Below are positions 53,468 through 62,221 of a stretch of 64,000 nucleotides of DNA, one piece after another. The notes under the pieces were generated by a model, which saw only the letters and a list, made by a program, of their open reading frames with translations, had not been told where the DNA came from and made no database searches. Source of the stretch: Carnobacterium sp. 17-4. GTDB taxonomy: Bacteria > Bacillota > Bacilli > Lactobacillales > Carnobacteriaceae. How positions within the stretch are numbered: the first letter of the stretch is position 1; each line of letters begins with the position of its first letter. The position numbers and the translations under genes are program-made. Where the stretch lies: the NCBI RefSeq assembly GCF_000195575.1, contig NC_015391.1, positions 124,001 through 188,000 on the forward strand. Direction: 5' to 3'.

Positions 53468-53863
53468 ATGGGGAATATTCATCATATAGAATTAAATGTT
53501 TCTGATTTAGAAAGCTCCATTCGTTTTTGGGGCTGGTTTTTAGAGGAATTAGGCTACCAGCCATTTCAAGTTTGGGATGAAGGAAGAAGCTGGAAAAAAG
53601 ACGAAACGTATTTGGTGTTTGTTCAAACAAAAGAGCATTTTATTGCTGAAGGTTACCATAGAGGACGTACAGGTCTGAATCATTTAGCATTTCAGGCAAA
53701 TTCCCGACAACAAGTAGACAATTTAGCAAAAAAACTAGAAGAAAAAGGTATTGAAATTTTGTATAAAGATCAACACCCATTTGCTGGCGGAGAGCAGCAT
53801 TATGCAGTGTTTTTTGAAGATCCAGATAGAATTAAAGTGGAATTTGTAGCCCCTCTTACATAA
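53468..53863 (+). CDS. VOC-family (glyoxalase-like) protein
   Basis: A 131-aa VOC protein: NIHHIELNVSDLESSIRFWGWFLEELGYQPFQVWDEGRSWKKDETYLVFVQ has the first His of the metal site; GLNHLAFQANSRQQVDNLAKKLEEKGIEILYKDQHPFAGGEQHYAVFFEDPDRIKVEFVAP has a second His and the terminal Glu. The metal triad thus looks intact. The substrate is unknown; lyase or dioxygenase function is possible. The ribosome site is AGGGGATCAATAAGA. It lies alone between two terminators. Confidence 0.87.
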   Translation: MGNIHHIELNVSDLESSIRFWGWFLEELGYQPFQVWDEGRSWKKDETYLVFVQTKEHFIAEGYHRGRTGLNHLAFQANSRQQVDNLAKKLEEKGIEILYKDQHPFAGGEQHYAVFFEDPDRIKVEFVAPLT

Positions 53864-53869
53864 AAAAAG

Positions 53870-53912
53870 GAAAAGGTCTGAGACGGAAATGTTTCAGATC
53901 TTTTCTTTTTTT
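53870..53912 (+). terminator. Terminator of the VOC gene
   Basis: GAAAAGGTCTGAGAC pairs with a TCAGATCTTTTC arm (some mismatch), followed by TTTTTT. Confidence 0.75.
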
Positions 53913-54077
53913 ATTGAACTAAGTGGTTTATGTGTAATTAATCTATTAATAAGTCAATAACTTGCCATTTTTTTTAATATTTAAATTAAATTATGGCTTT
54001 CGTGCTTTTCAAATCTTTTTATTTAAGCTAGTATGTTCTACAGACAATACAAATACTGAGGAAAGGAGTGAAGGTAA

Positions 54078-54929
54078 ATGGAGATCATAGAAAAGGCTCC
54101 TGCTAAAATTAATTTAAGCTTAGATGTTTTGCATAAAAGAGAAGATGGTTACCATGAAATGAAGATGGTAATGACTTCAGTTGATTTGGCAGATCGCATA
54201 GTGCTAAAAACAATTGAAGAAGATCGAATCGTTATTCACTCAACTAATGGCTTTTTACCATTAGACCAGCGAAATCATGCATATAAAGCTGCAAAACTGT
54301 TAAAGGATACCTATAATATCGAAAAAGGTGTCGATATTACTATAGAAAAGAACATTCCGATTGCTGCTGGTTTAGCCGGTGGTAGCAGTGATGCGGCTGC
54401 TACCTTAAGAGGACTGAATCGTTTGTGGGATTTAAAGTTAACAAAAGATGAGCTAGCTACTCTGGGAGAAAAAATCGGCTCAGATGTTCCCTATTGTATT
54501 TATGGTGGGACCGCGTATGCTACCGGTCGTGGAGAAAAAATTCAACAAATACAAGATATCCCTCAGTGCTGGGTAGTGCTAGTTAAACCTAAAAAAGGTA
54601 TTTCGACTTGGACTGTTTTTGAAAATCTTTCTTTTGATCAGTTGATTCATCCGGAAATACCTCAAATGTTGACTGCTATTCAAGACAATGATTATAGCCA
54701 AATGGTTGATAGTACTGGTAATGCCTTGGAAACTGTATCAGCTGTAAAGCAACCCGATATTAAGCGAATCAAAAAGAAGATGATTGAGTTTGGAGCAGAT
54801 GCTGCTTTGATGAGTGGAAGTGGTCCTACAATTTATGCTTTATGTAAAAAATATTCTAAAGCTCAGCGAGTTTATAATGGTTTAAAAGGATTCTGTAATG
54901 AGGTCTACTTAGTGCGAACACTAAAATAA
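54078..54929 (+). CDS. ispE: 4-diphosphocytidyl-2-C-methyl-D-erythritol kinase
   Basis: A 283-aa GHMP kinase of the MEP isoprenoid pathway. MEIIEKAPAKINLSLDVLHKREDGYHEM is the IspE substrate start, PIAAGLAGGSSDAAATLRGLNRLW the ATP loop, and MSGSGPTIYAL the third motif. GAAAGGAGTGAAGGTAA precedes ATG. The gene shares its location with B. subtilis ispE (between veg and purR). Presence of an MEP gene says isoprenoids are made at least partly by this route, though some lactic acid bacteria retain ispE without it. Confidence 0.95.
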   Translation: MEIIEKAPAKINLSLDVLHKREDGYHEMKMVMTSVDLADRIVLKTIEEDRIVIHSTNGFLPLDQRNHAYKAAKLLKDTYNIEKGVDITIEKNIPIAAGLAGGSSDAAATLRGLNRLWDLKLTKDELATLGEKIGSDVPYCIYGGTAYATGRGEKIQQIQDIPQCWVVLVKPKKGISTWTVFENLSFDQLIHPEIPQMLTAIQDNDYSQMVDSTGNALETVSAVKQPDIKRIKKKMIEFGADAALMSGSGPTIYALCKKYSKAQRVYNGLKGFCNEVYLVRTLK

Positions 54930-54946
54930 ACAAAAAAATGAATATC

Positions 54947-55000
54947 AAAGATGTGAATAGCTCTCTTATTTTGATAAGAGAAGTTCACGTCTTTTTTTTT
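54947..55000 (+). terminator. Terminator of ispE
   Basis: CTCTCTTAT pairs with ATAAGAGA within a longer stem (GTGAA with TTCAC), followed by TCTTTTTTTTT. Confidence 0.8.
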
Positions 55001-55001
55001 C

Positions 55002-55065
55002 TTGACGCGCAATGTAGATAATGATAAGCTACATAAGGAATTTTAAATAGTAATGATTACGATTT
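55002..55065 (+). promoter_or_regulatory. Promoter and Zur box of the zinc operon
   Basis: TTGACG (55002-55007), 17 bp, TAAGCT (55025-55030), and the 21-bp palindrome AAATAGTAATGATTACGATT plus T at 55045-55065. The B. subtilis Zur consensus is AAATCGTAATNATTACGATTT; 20 of 21 positions agree. The box lies around the start of transcription, so zinc-loaded Zur should block it. Confidence 0.85.
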
Positions 55066-55133
55066 GAAAAAGAAAGCTAACTAAAAAAACAGTCAATTTA
55101 AATATAGATGAATACAAAGGAGATATGCGTTCG

Positions 55134-56078
55134 ATGAATAAGAAAAAGAGAATCGGGTTAGTGACCCTAGCATCTATAGTGATGATGCTAGTAATAGGGT
55201 GTGGAAATCAAGAAAGCACACAACCGGAAACAGATAAACTAAATGTGGTTACAACTTTCTATCCAATGTACGACTTTACAAAGAATGTTGCTGGAGATGA
55301 AGCTGAAGTAACATTATTATTAGAAGCTGGGACAGACACACATGGCTATGAACCGAGTGCAAAGGAAGTTGCAGCCATTTCAGATGCAGATGTATTTGTT
55401 TACAATAGTGAGGAAATGGAAGTCTGGGTTTCAAGCGTTTTAGAGAGTATAGATACAGAAAATACAGTGATCGTTAATGCAAGTGAAGGCATTTCTTTGT
55501 TGGAATCAACAGAAGAAGATCATCATGACGAAAATGAAGAAGAGGGCCATCACCATGAAGTGGATCCTCATATTTGGTTAGATCCTGTACTTGCGCAAGA
55601 GGAAATTACTAATATCAAAGAAGGATTGGTTGCTGCAGATCCAAAGAACGAAGAAATATATGAAACAAATGCAACACAATACAATGAAAAATTACAGGCA
55701 TTGGATCAAGAATTTACTAATGCCTTTAGTGACGCGACGAACCGTGTTTTTGTGACTCAACATGCAGCTTTTGCATACTTAGCGAATCGCTATGATTTGG
55801 AACAAGTTTCAATTGCTGGAATCTCAACCGAAGAAGAACCAAGCCCCGCTAAGCTGGCTGAGTTACAAGATTATATAAATGCGAATGATATCCATTACAT
55901 TTACTATGCAGAAACATCTTCTAGCAAAATTGCAGAAACACTCGCTAATGAGACAGGTACAGAGTTAGAAATTTTAAATCCAATTGAAGGCATCACAGCT
56001 GAGGATCAAGAAAAAGGAACAGACTATATTCAATTAATGAAAAATAATCTAGCTGCTCTTCAAAAAAGTATTAATTAA
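55134..56078 (+). CDS. adcA: Zinc ABC transporter substrate-binding lipoprotein
   Basis: A 314-aa lipoprotein with signal MNKKKRIGLVTLASIVMMLVIGCG and lipobox VIGC. Zinc ligands are visible: DTHGYEPSAKEVA, the His/Asp/Glu-rich loop DHHDENEEEGHHHEVDPHIWLDP, and FVTQHAAFAYLA. It captures zinc outside the membrane. ATG 55134 gives a normal signal; ATG 55125 lies just 2 bases after the AAAGGAG site, so the shorter start is preferred. It is the first gene of a Zur-boxed operon. No C-terminal ZinT domain is present, so it is the shorter AdcA/ZnuA form. Confidence 0.93.
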   Translation: MNKKKRIGLVTLASIVMMLVIGCGNQESTQPETDKLNVVTTFYPMYDFTKNVAGDEAEVTLLLEAGTDTHGYEPSAKEVAAISDADVFVYNSEEMEVWVSSVLESIDTENTVIVNASEGISLLESTEEDHHDENEEEGHHHEVDPHIWLDPVLAQEEITNIKEGLVAADPKNEEIYETNATQYNEKLQALDQEFTNAFSDATNRVFVTQHAAFAYLANRYDLEQVSIAGISTEEEPSPAKLAELQDYINANDIHYIYYAETSSSKIAETLANETGTELEILNPIEGITAEDQEKGTDYIQLMKNNLAALQKSIN

Positions 56079-56136
56079 TGAACCGGAAATGGGTGTAATA
56101 GACCTTTCCTACAGATAAAAGAAAGAAGGGGTATTC

Positions 56137-56844
56137 ATGCATTACGTTGAAGTAAAGGACTTATCTTTTTATTATGATGAAGAACCGGTTTTAGAAAACA
56201 TTTCTTTTACGGTTGATCCTGGCGAATTTGTTATGCTAACAGGAGAAAATGGCGCGGCAAAATCTACGTTATTGCGTAACATTTTAGGTTTGCTTCAACC
56301 AACGAAAGGAACGGCTAAGATTTCTGCTGTAAATAGAAGAAATGAACCTTTAGCAATTGGATATATTCCGCAACAAGTGGCCTCGTTTAATGCTGGTTTT
56401 CCTAGTACAGTATTGGAGTTGGTTCGATCTGGTCGTTACCAAAGAGGAAAATGGTTCAAACGTTTAGATGCAGAAGATCACGAACATGTTGAACGTTCAT
56501 TGAAGTCAGTAGGTATGTGGGATTTACGCCATAAAAAAATTGGGGAACTTTCTGGGGGGCAAAAGCAGCGTATTTCGCTAGCCCGTATTTTTGCTACAGA
56601 TCCAGATTTGTTTGTTTTAGATGAACCCACTACAGGTATGGATCTAGATTCCAGAACAGAGTTTTATGAATTGTTAAAACACAATAGTGAATTTCATGGA
56701 AAAGGCATTTTAATGGTAACACATGATCATGAAGATATTAAAAAATATGCGGATAGACATATTCAGCTTATCCGAAAGGAGGATTCACCATGGAGATGTT
56801 TTTCTATGGATTTATGCAGCGAGCATTCCAAGCTGCATTCTTGA
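56137..56844 (+). CDS. adcC: Zinc ABC transporter ATPase
   Basis: A 235-aa ATPase. [46 protein letters not shown] contains the Walker A as GENGAAKS; the usual sixth Gly is Ala, which is seen in other AdcC proteins. [32 protein letters not shown] gives the signature and Walker B; VTHDH the H-loop. AAGAAGGGGTATTC precedes ATG. The last 55 bases overlap the permease gene, so the two are coupled. Confidence 0.95.
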   Translation: MHYVEVKDLSFYYDEEPVLENISFTVDPGEFVMLTGENGAAKSTLLRNILGLLQPTKGTAKISAVNRRNEPLAIGYIPQQVASFNAGFPSTVLELVRSGRYQRGKWFKRLDAEDHEHVERSLKSVGMWDLRHKKIGELSGGQKQRISLARIFATDPDLFVLDEPTTGMDLDSRTEFYELLKHNSEFHGKGILMVTHDHEDIKKYADRHIQLIRKEDSPWRCFSMDLCSEHSKLHS

Positions 56845-57620
56845 TCGCCATTATTGCCCCTATTCTAGGATTGTTTTTAGTTCTTAGAAGACAATCATTG
56901 ATGGCAGATACGTTATCACATATTTCTTTAGCCGGAATTGCGTTGGGGTTATTCTTAAATATAAATCCAACCTTTATGACTTTAGTCGTCGTAGTGATTG
57001 CAGCTGTGATTATTGAGTATCTAAGCATGCTGTACAAATCTTATTCGGAAATTTCTATCGCTATCTTAATGTCGGCTGGAATGTCTGTAGCACTTGTTTT
57101 AATGAGTTTGAGTAGTGGTGGATCCACGACTACTATTCAACAATACTTATTTGGTTCAATTGTGACAATCAGTCAACAACAGATATACTTGTTAGTGGCC
57201 TTATTTGTAATTGTTGTTGGATTGTTTTTAGTCTTTCGTAGACCAATGTATGTATTAACGTTTGATGAAGATACTGCTTTTACAGCTGGTCTGCCGGCAC
57301 GGACGATGTCGATTCTTTTTAATGTGATCACGGGAGTTACTATTGCAGTAGTTATGCCTATTGCAGGAGCATTACTGGTATCAGCTATTATGATTCTGCC
57401 AGCGGCTATTGCTATGCGCATCAGTAAAAGTTTTTATTGGGTTATTATTGTAGGCATTCTTGTAGGTATCGTAGGAATGTTTTCAGGGTTAACAGTCTCC
57501 TATCAATGGGGTACTCCGCCAGGTGCGACGATTACCTTAGTATTTATTGTTATTTTTATCCTTACAACAGGGACAATGAAAATCGTGCAGCAGATGAAAT
57601 ACAAAAAAAGCCGTTCTTAA
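56790..57620 (+). CDS. adcB: Zinc ABC transporter permease
   Basis: A 276-aa permease of the metal ABC-3 family with about eight spans: [53 protein letters not shown] at the start, and the [44 protein letters not shown] block. AAAGGAGGATTCACC precedes ATG and lies inside adcC, giving a 55-base overlap. It imports zinc together with adcA and adcC. A terminator ends the operon. Confidence 0.95.
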   Translation: MEMFFYGFMQRAFQAAFLIAIIAPILGLFLVLRRQSLMADTLSHISLAGIALGLFLNINPTFMTLVVVVIAAVIIEYLSMLYKSYSEISIAILMSAGMSVALVLMSLSSGGSTTTIQQYLFGSIVTISQQQIYLLVALFVIVVGLFLVFRRPMYVLTFDEDTAFTAGLPARTMSILFNVITGVTIAVVMPIAGALLVSAIMILPAAIAMRISKSFYWVIIVGILVGIVGMFSGLTVSYQWGTPPGATITLVFIVIFILTTGTMKIVQQMKYKKSRS

Positions 57621-57634
57621 GGAATAGCAAATAG

Positions 57635-57669
57635 AAAAAAGGATTGAGAGTTTTCTCAATCCTTTTTTT
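57635..57669 (+). terminator. Terminator of the zinc operon
   Basis: GGATTGAGA pairs with TCTCAATCC, followed by TTTTTTT. Confidence 0.88.
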
Positions 57670-57698
57670 ATTCATAAAGTAAAAGAAAGTGAATACGA

Positions 57699-57744
57699 AG
57701 GTTCGTGTTTTTTTTTATGAGAAACCATTAATAAAAACGAACGT
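57699..57744. promoter_or_regulatory. Candidate PurBox pair upstream of purR
   Basis: Two CGAAC cores in opposite orientation: GTTCG at 57701-57705 (CGAAC on the minus strand, within AAAACACGAACC) and CGAAC at 57738-57742 (within AAAAACGAACG). The layout of inverted boxes about 16 bp apart is that of PurR operators in Firmicutes, upstream of TATAAT at about 57791. Confidence 0.6.
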
Positions 57745-57862
57745 TTTTATAATAATACTTAAAAAGCTACCTTTTTATATGGAAAACGCGTATAATGATG
57801 TTTGATAGAAATAATGACCTGGCTAAACATAAGAAAATGAAACTATAGAAAAGGTGAAAATA

Positions 57863-58681
57863 ATGAAAATAAAAAGAAGTGAACGATTGATCGACATAAC
57901 GCGTTACATGTTGGAGCGACCGCATACGTTAGTGCCACTTACCTATTTTGCGAACCGTTATGACTCTGCTAAATCTTCTATTAGTGAAGATTTAAGTATC
58001 GTGAAAAAAACATTTAGAGAACGAGGCACAGGAACTCTGGAAACAGTACCTGGAGCAGCAGGAGGGGTACGTTACATACCCGAAATTGCAGAAGATGAAG
58101 CTGAAGAATTTGCAAAAGAAATGTGTGAACGTTTATCTGAATCAGATCGGTTACTACCAGGTGGGTATGTTTATTTATCTGATTTACTTGGACAGCCAAG
58201 TGTTTTACGTCAAGTCGGGAAAATTATTGCAACGAAGTATTTAGAACAACCTATTGATGCTGTAATGACAGTAGCTACAAAAGGGGTTCCAATTGCTCAA
58301 GCAGTTTCAACGTACTTGAATGTGCCATTTGTTATTGTTCGTAGGGACTCTAAAATAACAGAAGGTTCTACTGTAAGTGTGAATTATGTTTCTGGATCGT
58401 CTGATCGTGTTGAAAAAATGGAATTATCTAAACGTAGCTTGCGACGTGGATCTCGAGTATTAATTGTAGATGATTTCATGAAAGGCGGCGGTACCGTTAA
58501 CGGTATGAAGAGCTTGATTGAAGAATTTGAAGCAGAGCTGGTAGGCATCACAGTTTTTGCTGAGTCTACCTTTAGCGGCAATAGAATGGTAGATGAGTAT
58601 ACATCTCTGTTATGTGTAGATGAAGTGAACGTTCGTGAAAAAACAATTCATGTACGACCAGGAAATTATTTTACTAACTAA
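57863..58681 (+). CDS. purR: Purine operon repressor
   Basis: A 272-aa repressor of B. subtilis type: an N-terminal winged helix (MKIKRSERLIDITRYMLERPHTLVPLTYFANRYDSAKSSISEDLSIVKKTFRERGTG) joined to a phosphoribosyltransferase-like domain with the PRPP loop RVLIVDDFMKGGGTVNGMK. PRPP binding releases it from DNA. ATG 57863 is preceded by AAAGGTGAAAATA; the GTG at 57854 lies within that site. It lies directly downstream of the candidate PurBoxes and before glmU and prs, whose products make PRPP and UDP-GlcNAc. Confidence 0.95.
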   Translation: MKIKRSERLIDITRYMLERPHTLVPLTYFANRYDSAKSSISEDLSIVKKTFRERGTGTLETVPGAAGGVRYIPEIAEDEAEEFAKEMCERLSESDRLLPGGYVYLSDLLGQPSVLRQVGKIIATKYLEQPIDAVMTVATKGVPIAQAVSTYLNVPFVIVRRDSKITEGSTVSVNYVSGSSDRVEKMELSKRSLRRGSRVLIVDDFMKGGGTVNGMKSLIEEFEAELVGITVFAESTFSGNRMVDEYTSLLCVDEVNVREKTIHVRPGNYFTN

Positions 58682-58687
58682 AAAAAC

Positions 58688-58733
58688 AGCGAGTAAAAAG
58701 GTGAATCTGTTACCTTTTTACTCGCTATTTTTG
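58688..58733 (+). terminator. Terminator of purR
   Basis: AGCGAGTAAAAAGGT pairs perfectly with ACCTTTTTACTCGCT, followed by ATTTTTGG. Confidence 0.85.
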
Positions 58734-58923
58734 GTTGGAATTTTCTTTTTTATTTTAATTTGGAATAGAAGGGTAAGCTATCCAATCCAGATTGCTTCTT
58801 GAAAACTGATTATTTATAAGCTATCATAAAATAGGAGACTTTGTAGTAAAAAAAGTCTAAGCTTAATTAAACTAGAATGAACAATAAAAAAAAGAAGAAC
58901 AAAATGAGATAGGAGTTTATATA

Positions 58924-60291
58924 ATGGCACAACGTTATGCAGTGATATTAGCAGCAGGACAAGGTTCAAGAATGAAATCTAAATTATACAAAGTGTTACA
59001 CCCAGTTGCGGGTAAACCAATGGTTGGACATGTAGTGAGTCAAGTTGAAGCTGTAGGTGCAGATAAAATTGTAACGATTGTTGGAGTGGGCGCTGAGAAA
59101 GTAAAAGATTATCTTGGTTCACGTTCTGAGTATGCTATTCAGTCTGAACAATTGGGAACAGGACATGCTGTTATACAAGCTGAAGAACTGTTAAAAGATA
59201 AAGAAGGAACGACGTTGGTTATTTGTGGGGATACACCGCTTCTAACTGCTGAAACCTTAACGCATTTGTTTGATAATCACCAAGAACAAGGAGCGAAAGC
59301 AACAATTTTAACGGCACATGCAGAAAATCCTACTGGATATGGTCGAGTTATTCGTAATGAACTAGGAAATGTCGAAAAAATAGTGGAACAAAAAGATGCA
59401 AGTCCAGAAGAATTACAAGTACAAGAAATCAATACTGGAACCTATTGCTTTGACAATCAATTGTTATTTGAAGCTCTTAAACAAGTTGGGAATAATAATG
59501 TTCAAGGGGAGTACTACTTACCAGATGTAATTGAAATATTAAAAAAACAAGGATACGTCGTTTCAGCTTATAAAATGGATAATGAAGAAGAAGCGTTAGG
59601 TGTAAATGATCGGATTGCTTTAGCTGAAGCAACAAAATTGATGAGAAATCGTATCAATAAAACACATATGCAAAATGGCGTTACCTTTATTGATCCAGCA
59701 ACAACGTATATTGATAGCGAAGTAGAAATTGGTTCGGATACGCTTATTGAAGCAGGTGTCAGTCTTAAAGGGACTACCACTATTGGAGAAGATTGTTTTG
59801 TTGGTTCAAATTCTGAAATTTCAAATAGCAAAATCGGTAACAATGTTCGTATAACAAGTTCCACTATTAAAGATTCTGAGATGTCTGCTAACAGCAACAT
59901 AGGACCTTACAGTCACTTGCGTCCAAATAGCAAAATTGGAGATTCAGTTCATATTGGAAACTTTGTTGAAGTCAAAAACGCAACAATTGCGGAAAATACT
60001 AAAGTAGGACATTTAACGTATATTGGTGATGCTGATTTAGGGAAAAATATTAACATAGGTTGCGGTACTATTTTTGTTAATTATGATGGGAAAAATAAAC
60101 ACCGTACAACTGTTGGAGATAATGTATTTGTAGGCTGTAACGCTAACTTGGTTGCACCCCTAACAATTGAAGAAAATGTTTACATTGCTGCGGGTTCAAC
60201 TATAACTAAAGATGTACCTACTGAATCACTTGCGATTGCAAGGGCTCTTCAAGAGAATAAGCCAAACTATTTTGACCGTTTGCCACATTAA
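58924..60291 (+). CDS. glmU: Bifunctional UDP-N-acetylglucosamine pyrophosphorylase / glucosamine-1-phosphate acetyltransferase
   Basis: A 455-aa enzyme making UDP-GlcNAc for the cell wall. The N-terminal uridylyltransferase has [25 protein letters not shown] and [13 protein letters not shown]; the C-terminal left-handed beta-helix runs from about 250 (hexapeptide repeats such as [24 protein letters not shown]) with the acetyltransferase site [44 protein letters not shown] follows GATAGGAGTTTATATA. It lies between purR and prs as in B. subtilis. Confidence 0.98.
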   Translation: MAQRYAVILAAGQGSRMKSKLYKVLHPVAGKPMVGHVVSQVEAVGADKIVTIVGVGAEKVKDYLGSRSEYAIQSEQLGTGHAVIQAEELLKDKEGTTLVICGDTPLLTAETLTHLFDNHQEQGAKATILTAHAENPTGYGRVIRNELGNVEKIVEQKDASPEELQVQEINTGTYCFDNQLLFEALKQVGNNNVQGEYYLPDVIEILKKQGYVVSAYKMDNEEEALGVNDRIALAEATKLMRNRINKTHMQNGVTFIDPATTYIDSEVEIGSDTLIEAGVSLKGTTTIGEDCFVGSNSEISNSKIGNNVRITSSTIKDSEMSANSNIGPYSHLRPNSKIGDSVHIGNFVEVKNATIAENTKVGHLTYIGDADLGKNINIGCGTIFVNYDGKNKHRTTVGDNVFVGCNANLVAPLTIEENVYIAAGSTITKDVPTESLAIARALQENKPNYFDRLPH

Positions 60292-60396
60292 AAATTGAAT
60301 AAAAACTCTTTAAATACTTGATTTTCAGGTGAGAAGTATCTACTATTAATATGATATGAAGTAAATAATTTGTAAATAAAGAAAGTGGAGGTAACT

Positions 60397-61386
60397 ATGT
60401 CAGAACATTATTTTGATCCGAAGTTAAAGATTTTTGCGTTAAACTCTAATAAACCATTAGCAGAAAAAATTGCTAAATCGGTGGGAGTAGAATTAGGAAA
60501 ACTATCTGTGGATCAATTCAGCGACGGAGAAATTAGAATCAATATTGAAGAAAGCATTCGTGGAGCCCATGTTTATATCATTCAATCAACATCAAGCCCT
60601 GTAAATGATAACTTAATGGAATTATTGATTATGATCGATGCTTTAAAACGTGCAAGTGCATCAACAGTTAACATCGTTATGCCTTACTATGGTTATGCAA
60701 GACAAGACCGTAAAGCACGTTCTAGGGAACCCATTACTGCAAAACTTGTTGCTAATATGATTACAGCTGCTGGAGCTGATCGTATGCTGACACTAGACTT
60801 ACACGCTGCTCAAATTCAAGGCTTTTTCAATATGCCTGTTGACCACTTGGTAGGTGCCCCTCTTTTAGCAAATTATTTCTTAACACAAGGAATCGTTACT
60901 GAGGCAGAAGACGTAGTTGTTGTTTCACCAGATCATGGTGGCGTAACACGTGCGCGTAAACTAGCTGAATTCTTGAAATCTCCAATTGCTATTATTGACA
61001 AACGTCGTCCTAAAGCGAATGTGGCGGAAGTTATGAATATTATTGGCAACGTACAAGGTAAAAAGTGTATCTTAATCGATGATATGATCGATACTGCTGG
61101 TACAATTACGTTAGCTGCTCAAGCTCTTTCAGAAGCAGGAGCTACTGAAGTTTATGCATGCTGTACACATCCTGTTTTATCAGGTCCAGCCATTGAACGC
61201 ATTCAAAATTCAGTAATCAAACAGTTGATTGTTACAGATTCAATTTATCTTCCTGAAGAGAAAAAAATCGACAAGATTGTTGAAGTAAGTGTCAGTACTT
61301 TACTGGCTAATGCGATTACGCGTATCCATGAAAATAGATCTGTTAGTCCTTTATTTGAAAAACAATATACAGGTGTAATAGACTAA
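60397..61386 (+). CDS. prs: Ribose-phosphate pyrophosphokinase
   Basis: A 329-aa enzyme making PRPP from ribose-5-phosphate and [67 protein letters not shown] is the start; [25 protein letters not shown] the flexible loop; [11 protein letters not shown] the metal site; and [14 protein letters not shown] the PRPP loop. ATG 60397 is preceded by GTGGAGGTAACT; the GTG at 60385 lies within that site. A purR-glmU-prs series is standard for Firmicutes. Confidence 0.98.
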   Translation: MSEHYFDPKLKIFALNSNKPLAEKIAKSVGVELGKLSVDQFSDGEIRINIEESIRGAHVYIIQSTSSPVNDNLMELLIMIDALKRASASTVNIVMPYYGYARQDRKARSREPITAKLVANMITAAGADRMLTLDLHAAQIQGFFNMPVDHLVGAPLLANYFLTQGIVTEAEDVVVVSPDHGGVTRARKLAEFLKSPIAIIDKRRPKANVAEVMNIIGNVQGKKCILIDDMIDTAGTITLAAQALSEAGATEVYACCTHPVLSGPAIERIQNSVIKQLIVTDSIYLPEEKKIDKIVEVSVSTLLANAITRIHENRSVSPLFEKQYTGVID

Positions 61387-61411
61387 TTTATTTTACAATC
61401 AAACAAATTAA

Positions 61412-61446
61412 AAAATGGGGGTGAGACAAAAGTCTCACCCCCATTT
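61412..61446. terminator. Hairpin after prs (bidirectional)
   Basis: AAATGGGGGTGAGAC pairs perfectly with GTCTCACCCCCATTT. The minus-strand side has the better T run (TTTTTT), the plus side only ATTTATG, but it is the first hairpin after prs. Confidence 0.75.
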
Positions 61447-61480
61447 ATGTATCCGAATAATCATTCTGGAAAGCGATCCG

Positions 61481-61516
61481 AAAAGCAGCTCCGATGTCTA
61501 CTTCACGAGTAATCAT
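61481..61516 (+). repeat. Dispersed intergenic repeat, copy 2
   Basis: AAAAGCAGCTCCGATGTCTA followed by CTTCACGAGTAATCAT. The inverse copy at 63641-63676 reads AAAAAGCAGGTCCGACGTCC then ACTTCACGAATAAG on the minus strand; copy 1 is at 751-783. Confidence 0.65.
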
Positions 61517-61597
61517 CTTGCTGTCTAAAAAAAAGATTGCTATACTTAATGCATTAGCTTCCTAGTAGAGATATGGGAGAAATGGAGTCAGTAGAAA

Positions 61598-62029
61598 ATG
61601 AAAAAATTTAAAGATCAATTAGAATTGGTTCGCCCTTTTGATGGTATAATTATTATAATATTATTACTAGGATCATTTATACCACTTATTATTTTTGGTC
61701 AATCTACAAAAAATCTAGATGAAAATAGTTCTATTTATGCTGTAGTATCTATTGATGGTGAAGCGGTTAAAGAAATAGAGTTAACAGAAAATACCCCTCA
61801 AGAATCATTTACTTTCTATCCATCAGAAGGACAATACAATATTGTTGAAGTTGATGGAACGAAAATTCGTAATAAAGAAGACAATAGTCCAGATCAAATT
61901 GCTGTAAAAACTGGTTGGATCAGTAAACCTGGTGAAACGGCAATATGCTTGCCGCATAAATTGATCATTGAAATCAAAGCTAAAGATGCTTCAAATGAAA
62001 CAGATGATGATGTGATTATTCCGCTTTAA
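61598..62029 (+). CDS. NusG domain II-containing membrane-anchored protein
   Basis: A 143-aa protein. An N-terminal membrane segment (PFDGIIIIILLLGSFIPLIIFG, about 13-34) leads into an outer beta domain: SIYAVVSIDGEAVKEIELTENTPQESFTFYPSEGQYNIVEVDGTKIRNKEDNSPDQIAVKTGWISKPGETAICLPHKLIIEIKA, which is the NusG_II (PF07009) pattern including D-C-x-x-G-like 'DQIAVKTGWI' and 'PHKLxIEI'. Function in cells is unknown; it is often found near FMN-binding or isoprenoid-synthase genes. GGGAGAAATGGAG precedes ATG at long spacing. Monocistronic. Confidence 0.88.
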   Translation: MKKFKDQLELVRPFDGIIIIILLLGSFIPLIIFGQSTKNLDENSSIYAVVSIDGEAVKEIELTENTPQESFTFYPSEGQYNIVEVDGTKIRNKEDNSPDQIAVKTGWISKPGETAICLPHKLIIEIKAKDASNETDDDVIIPL

Positions 62030-62031
62030 CG

Positions 62032-62079
62032 AAAATAGTTCAAAACGAATGGATAAGATTCGTTTTGAACTATTTTTTT
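62032..62079 (+). terminator. Terminator of the NusG_II gene
   Basis: AAATAGTTCAAAACGAAT pairs perfectly with ATTCGTTTTGAACTATTT, followed by TTTTATG. Confidence 0.9.
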
Positions 62080-62221
62080 ATGCATTTAAATAGCTTTTTA
62101 TGTATATTAAGTGTTTAAAACAGGCGAAAAATGGATTAACTTGCAATTTAATGCGTATAGAAGTATACTGTACGCATTATCTAATGAATTAGAAAACTTA
62201 AAAGTGAGAAGGAGCTAGGAT

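Noticed and set aside
56230-56270. Apparent Walker A defect (GENGAAKS) in the zinc ATPase
   Set aside because: The same Ala is, to my knowledge, normal in AdcC proteins; other motifs are intact.
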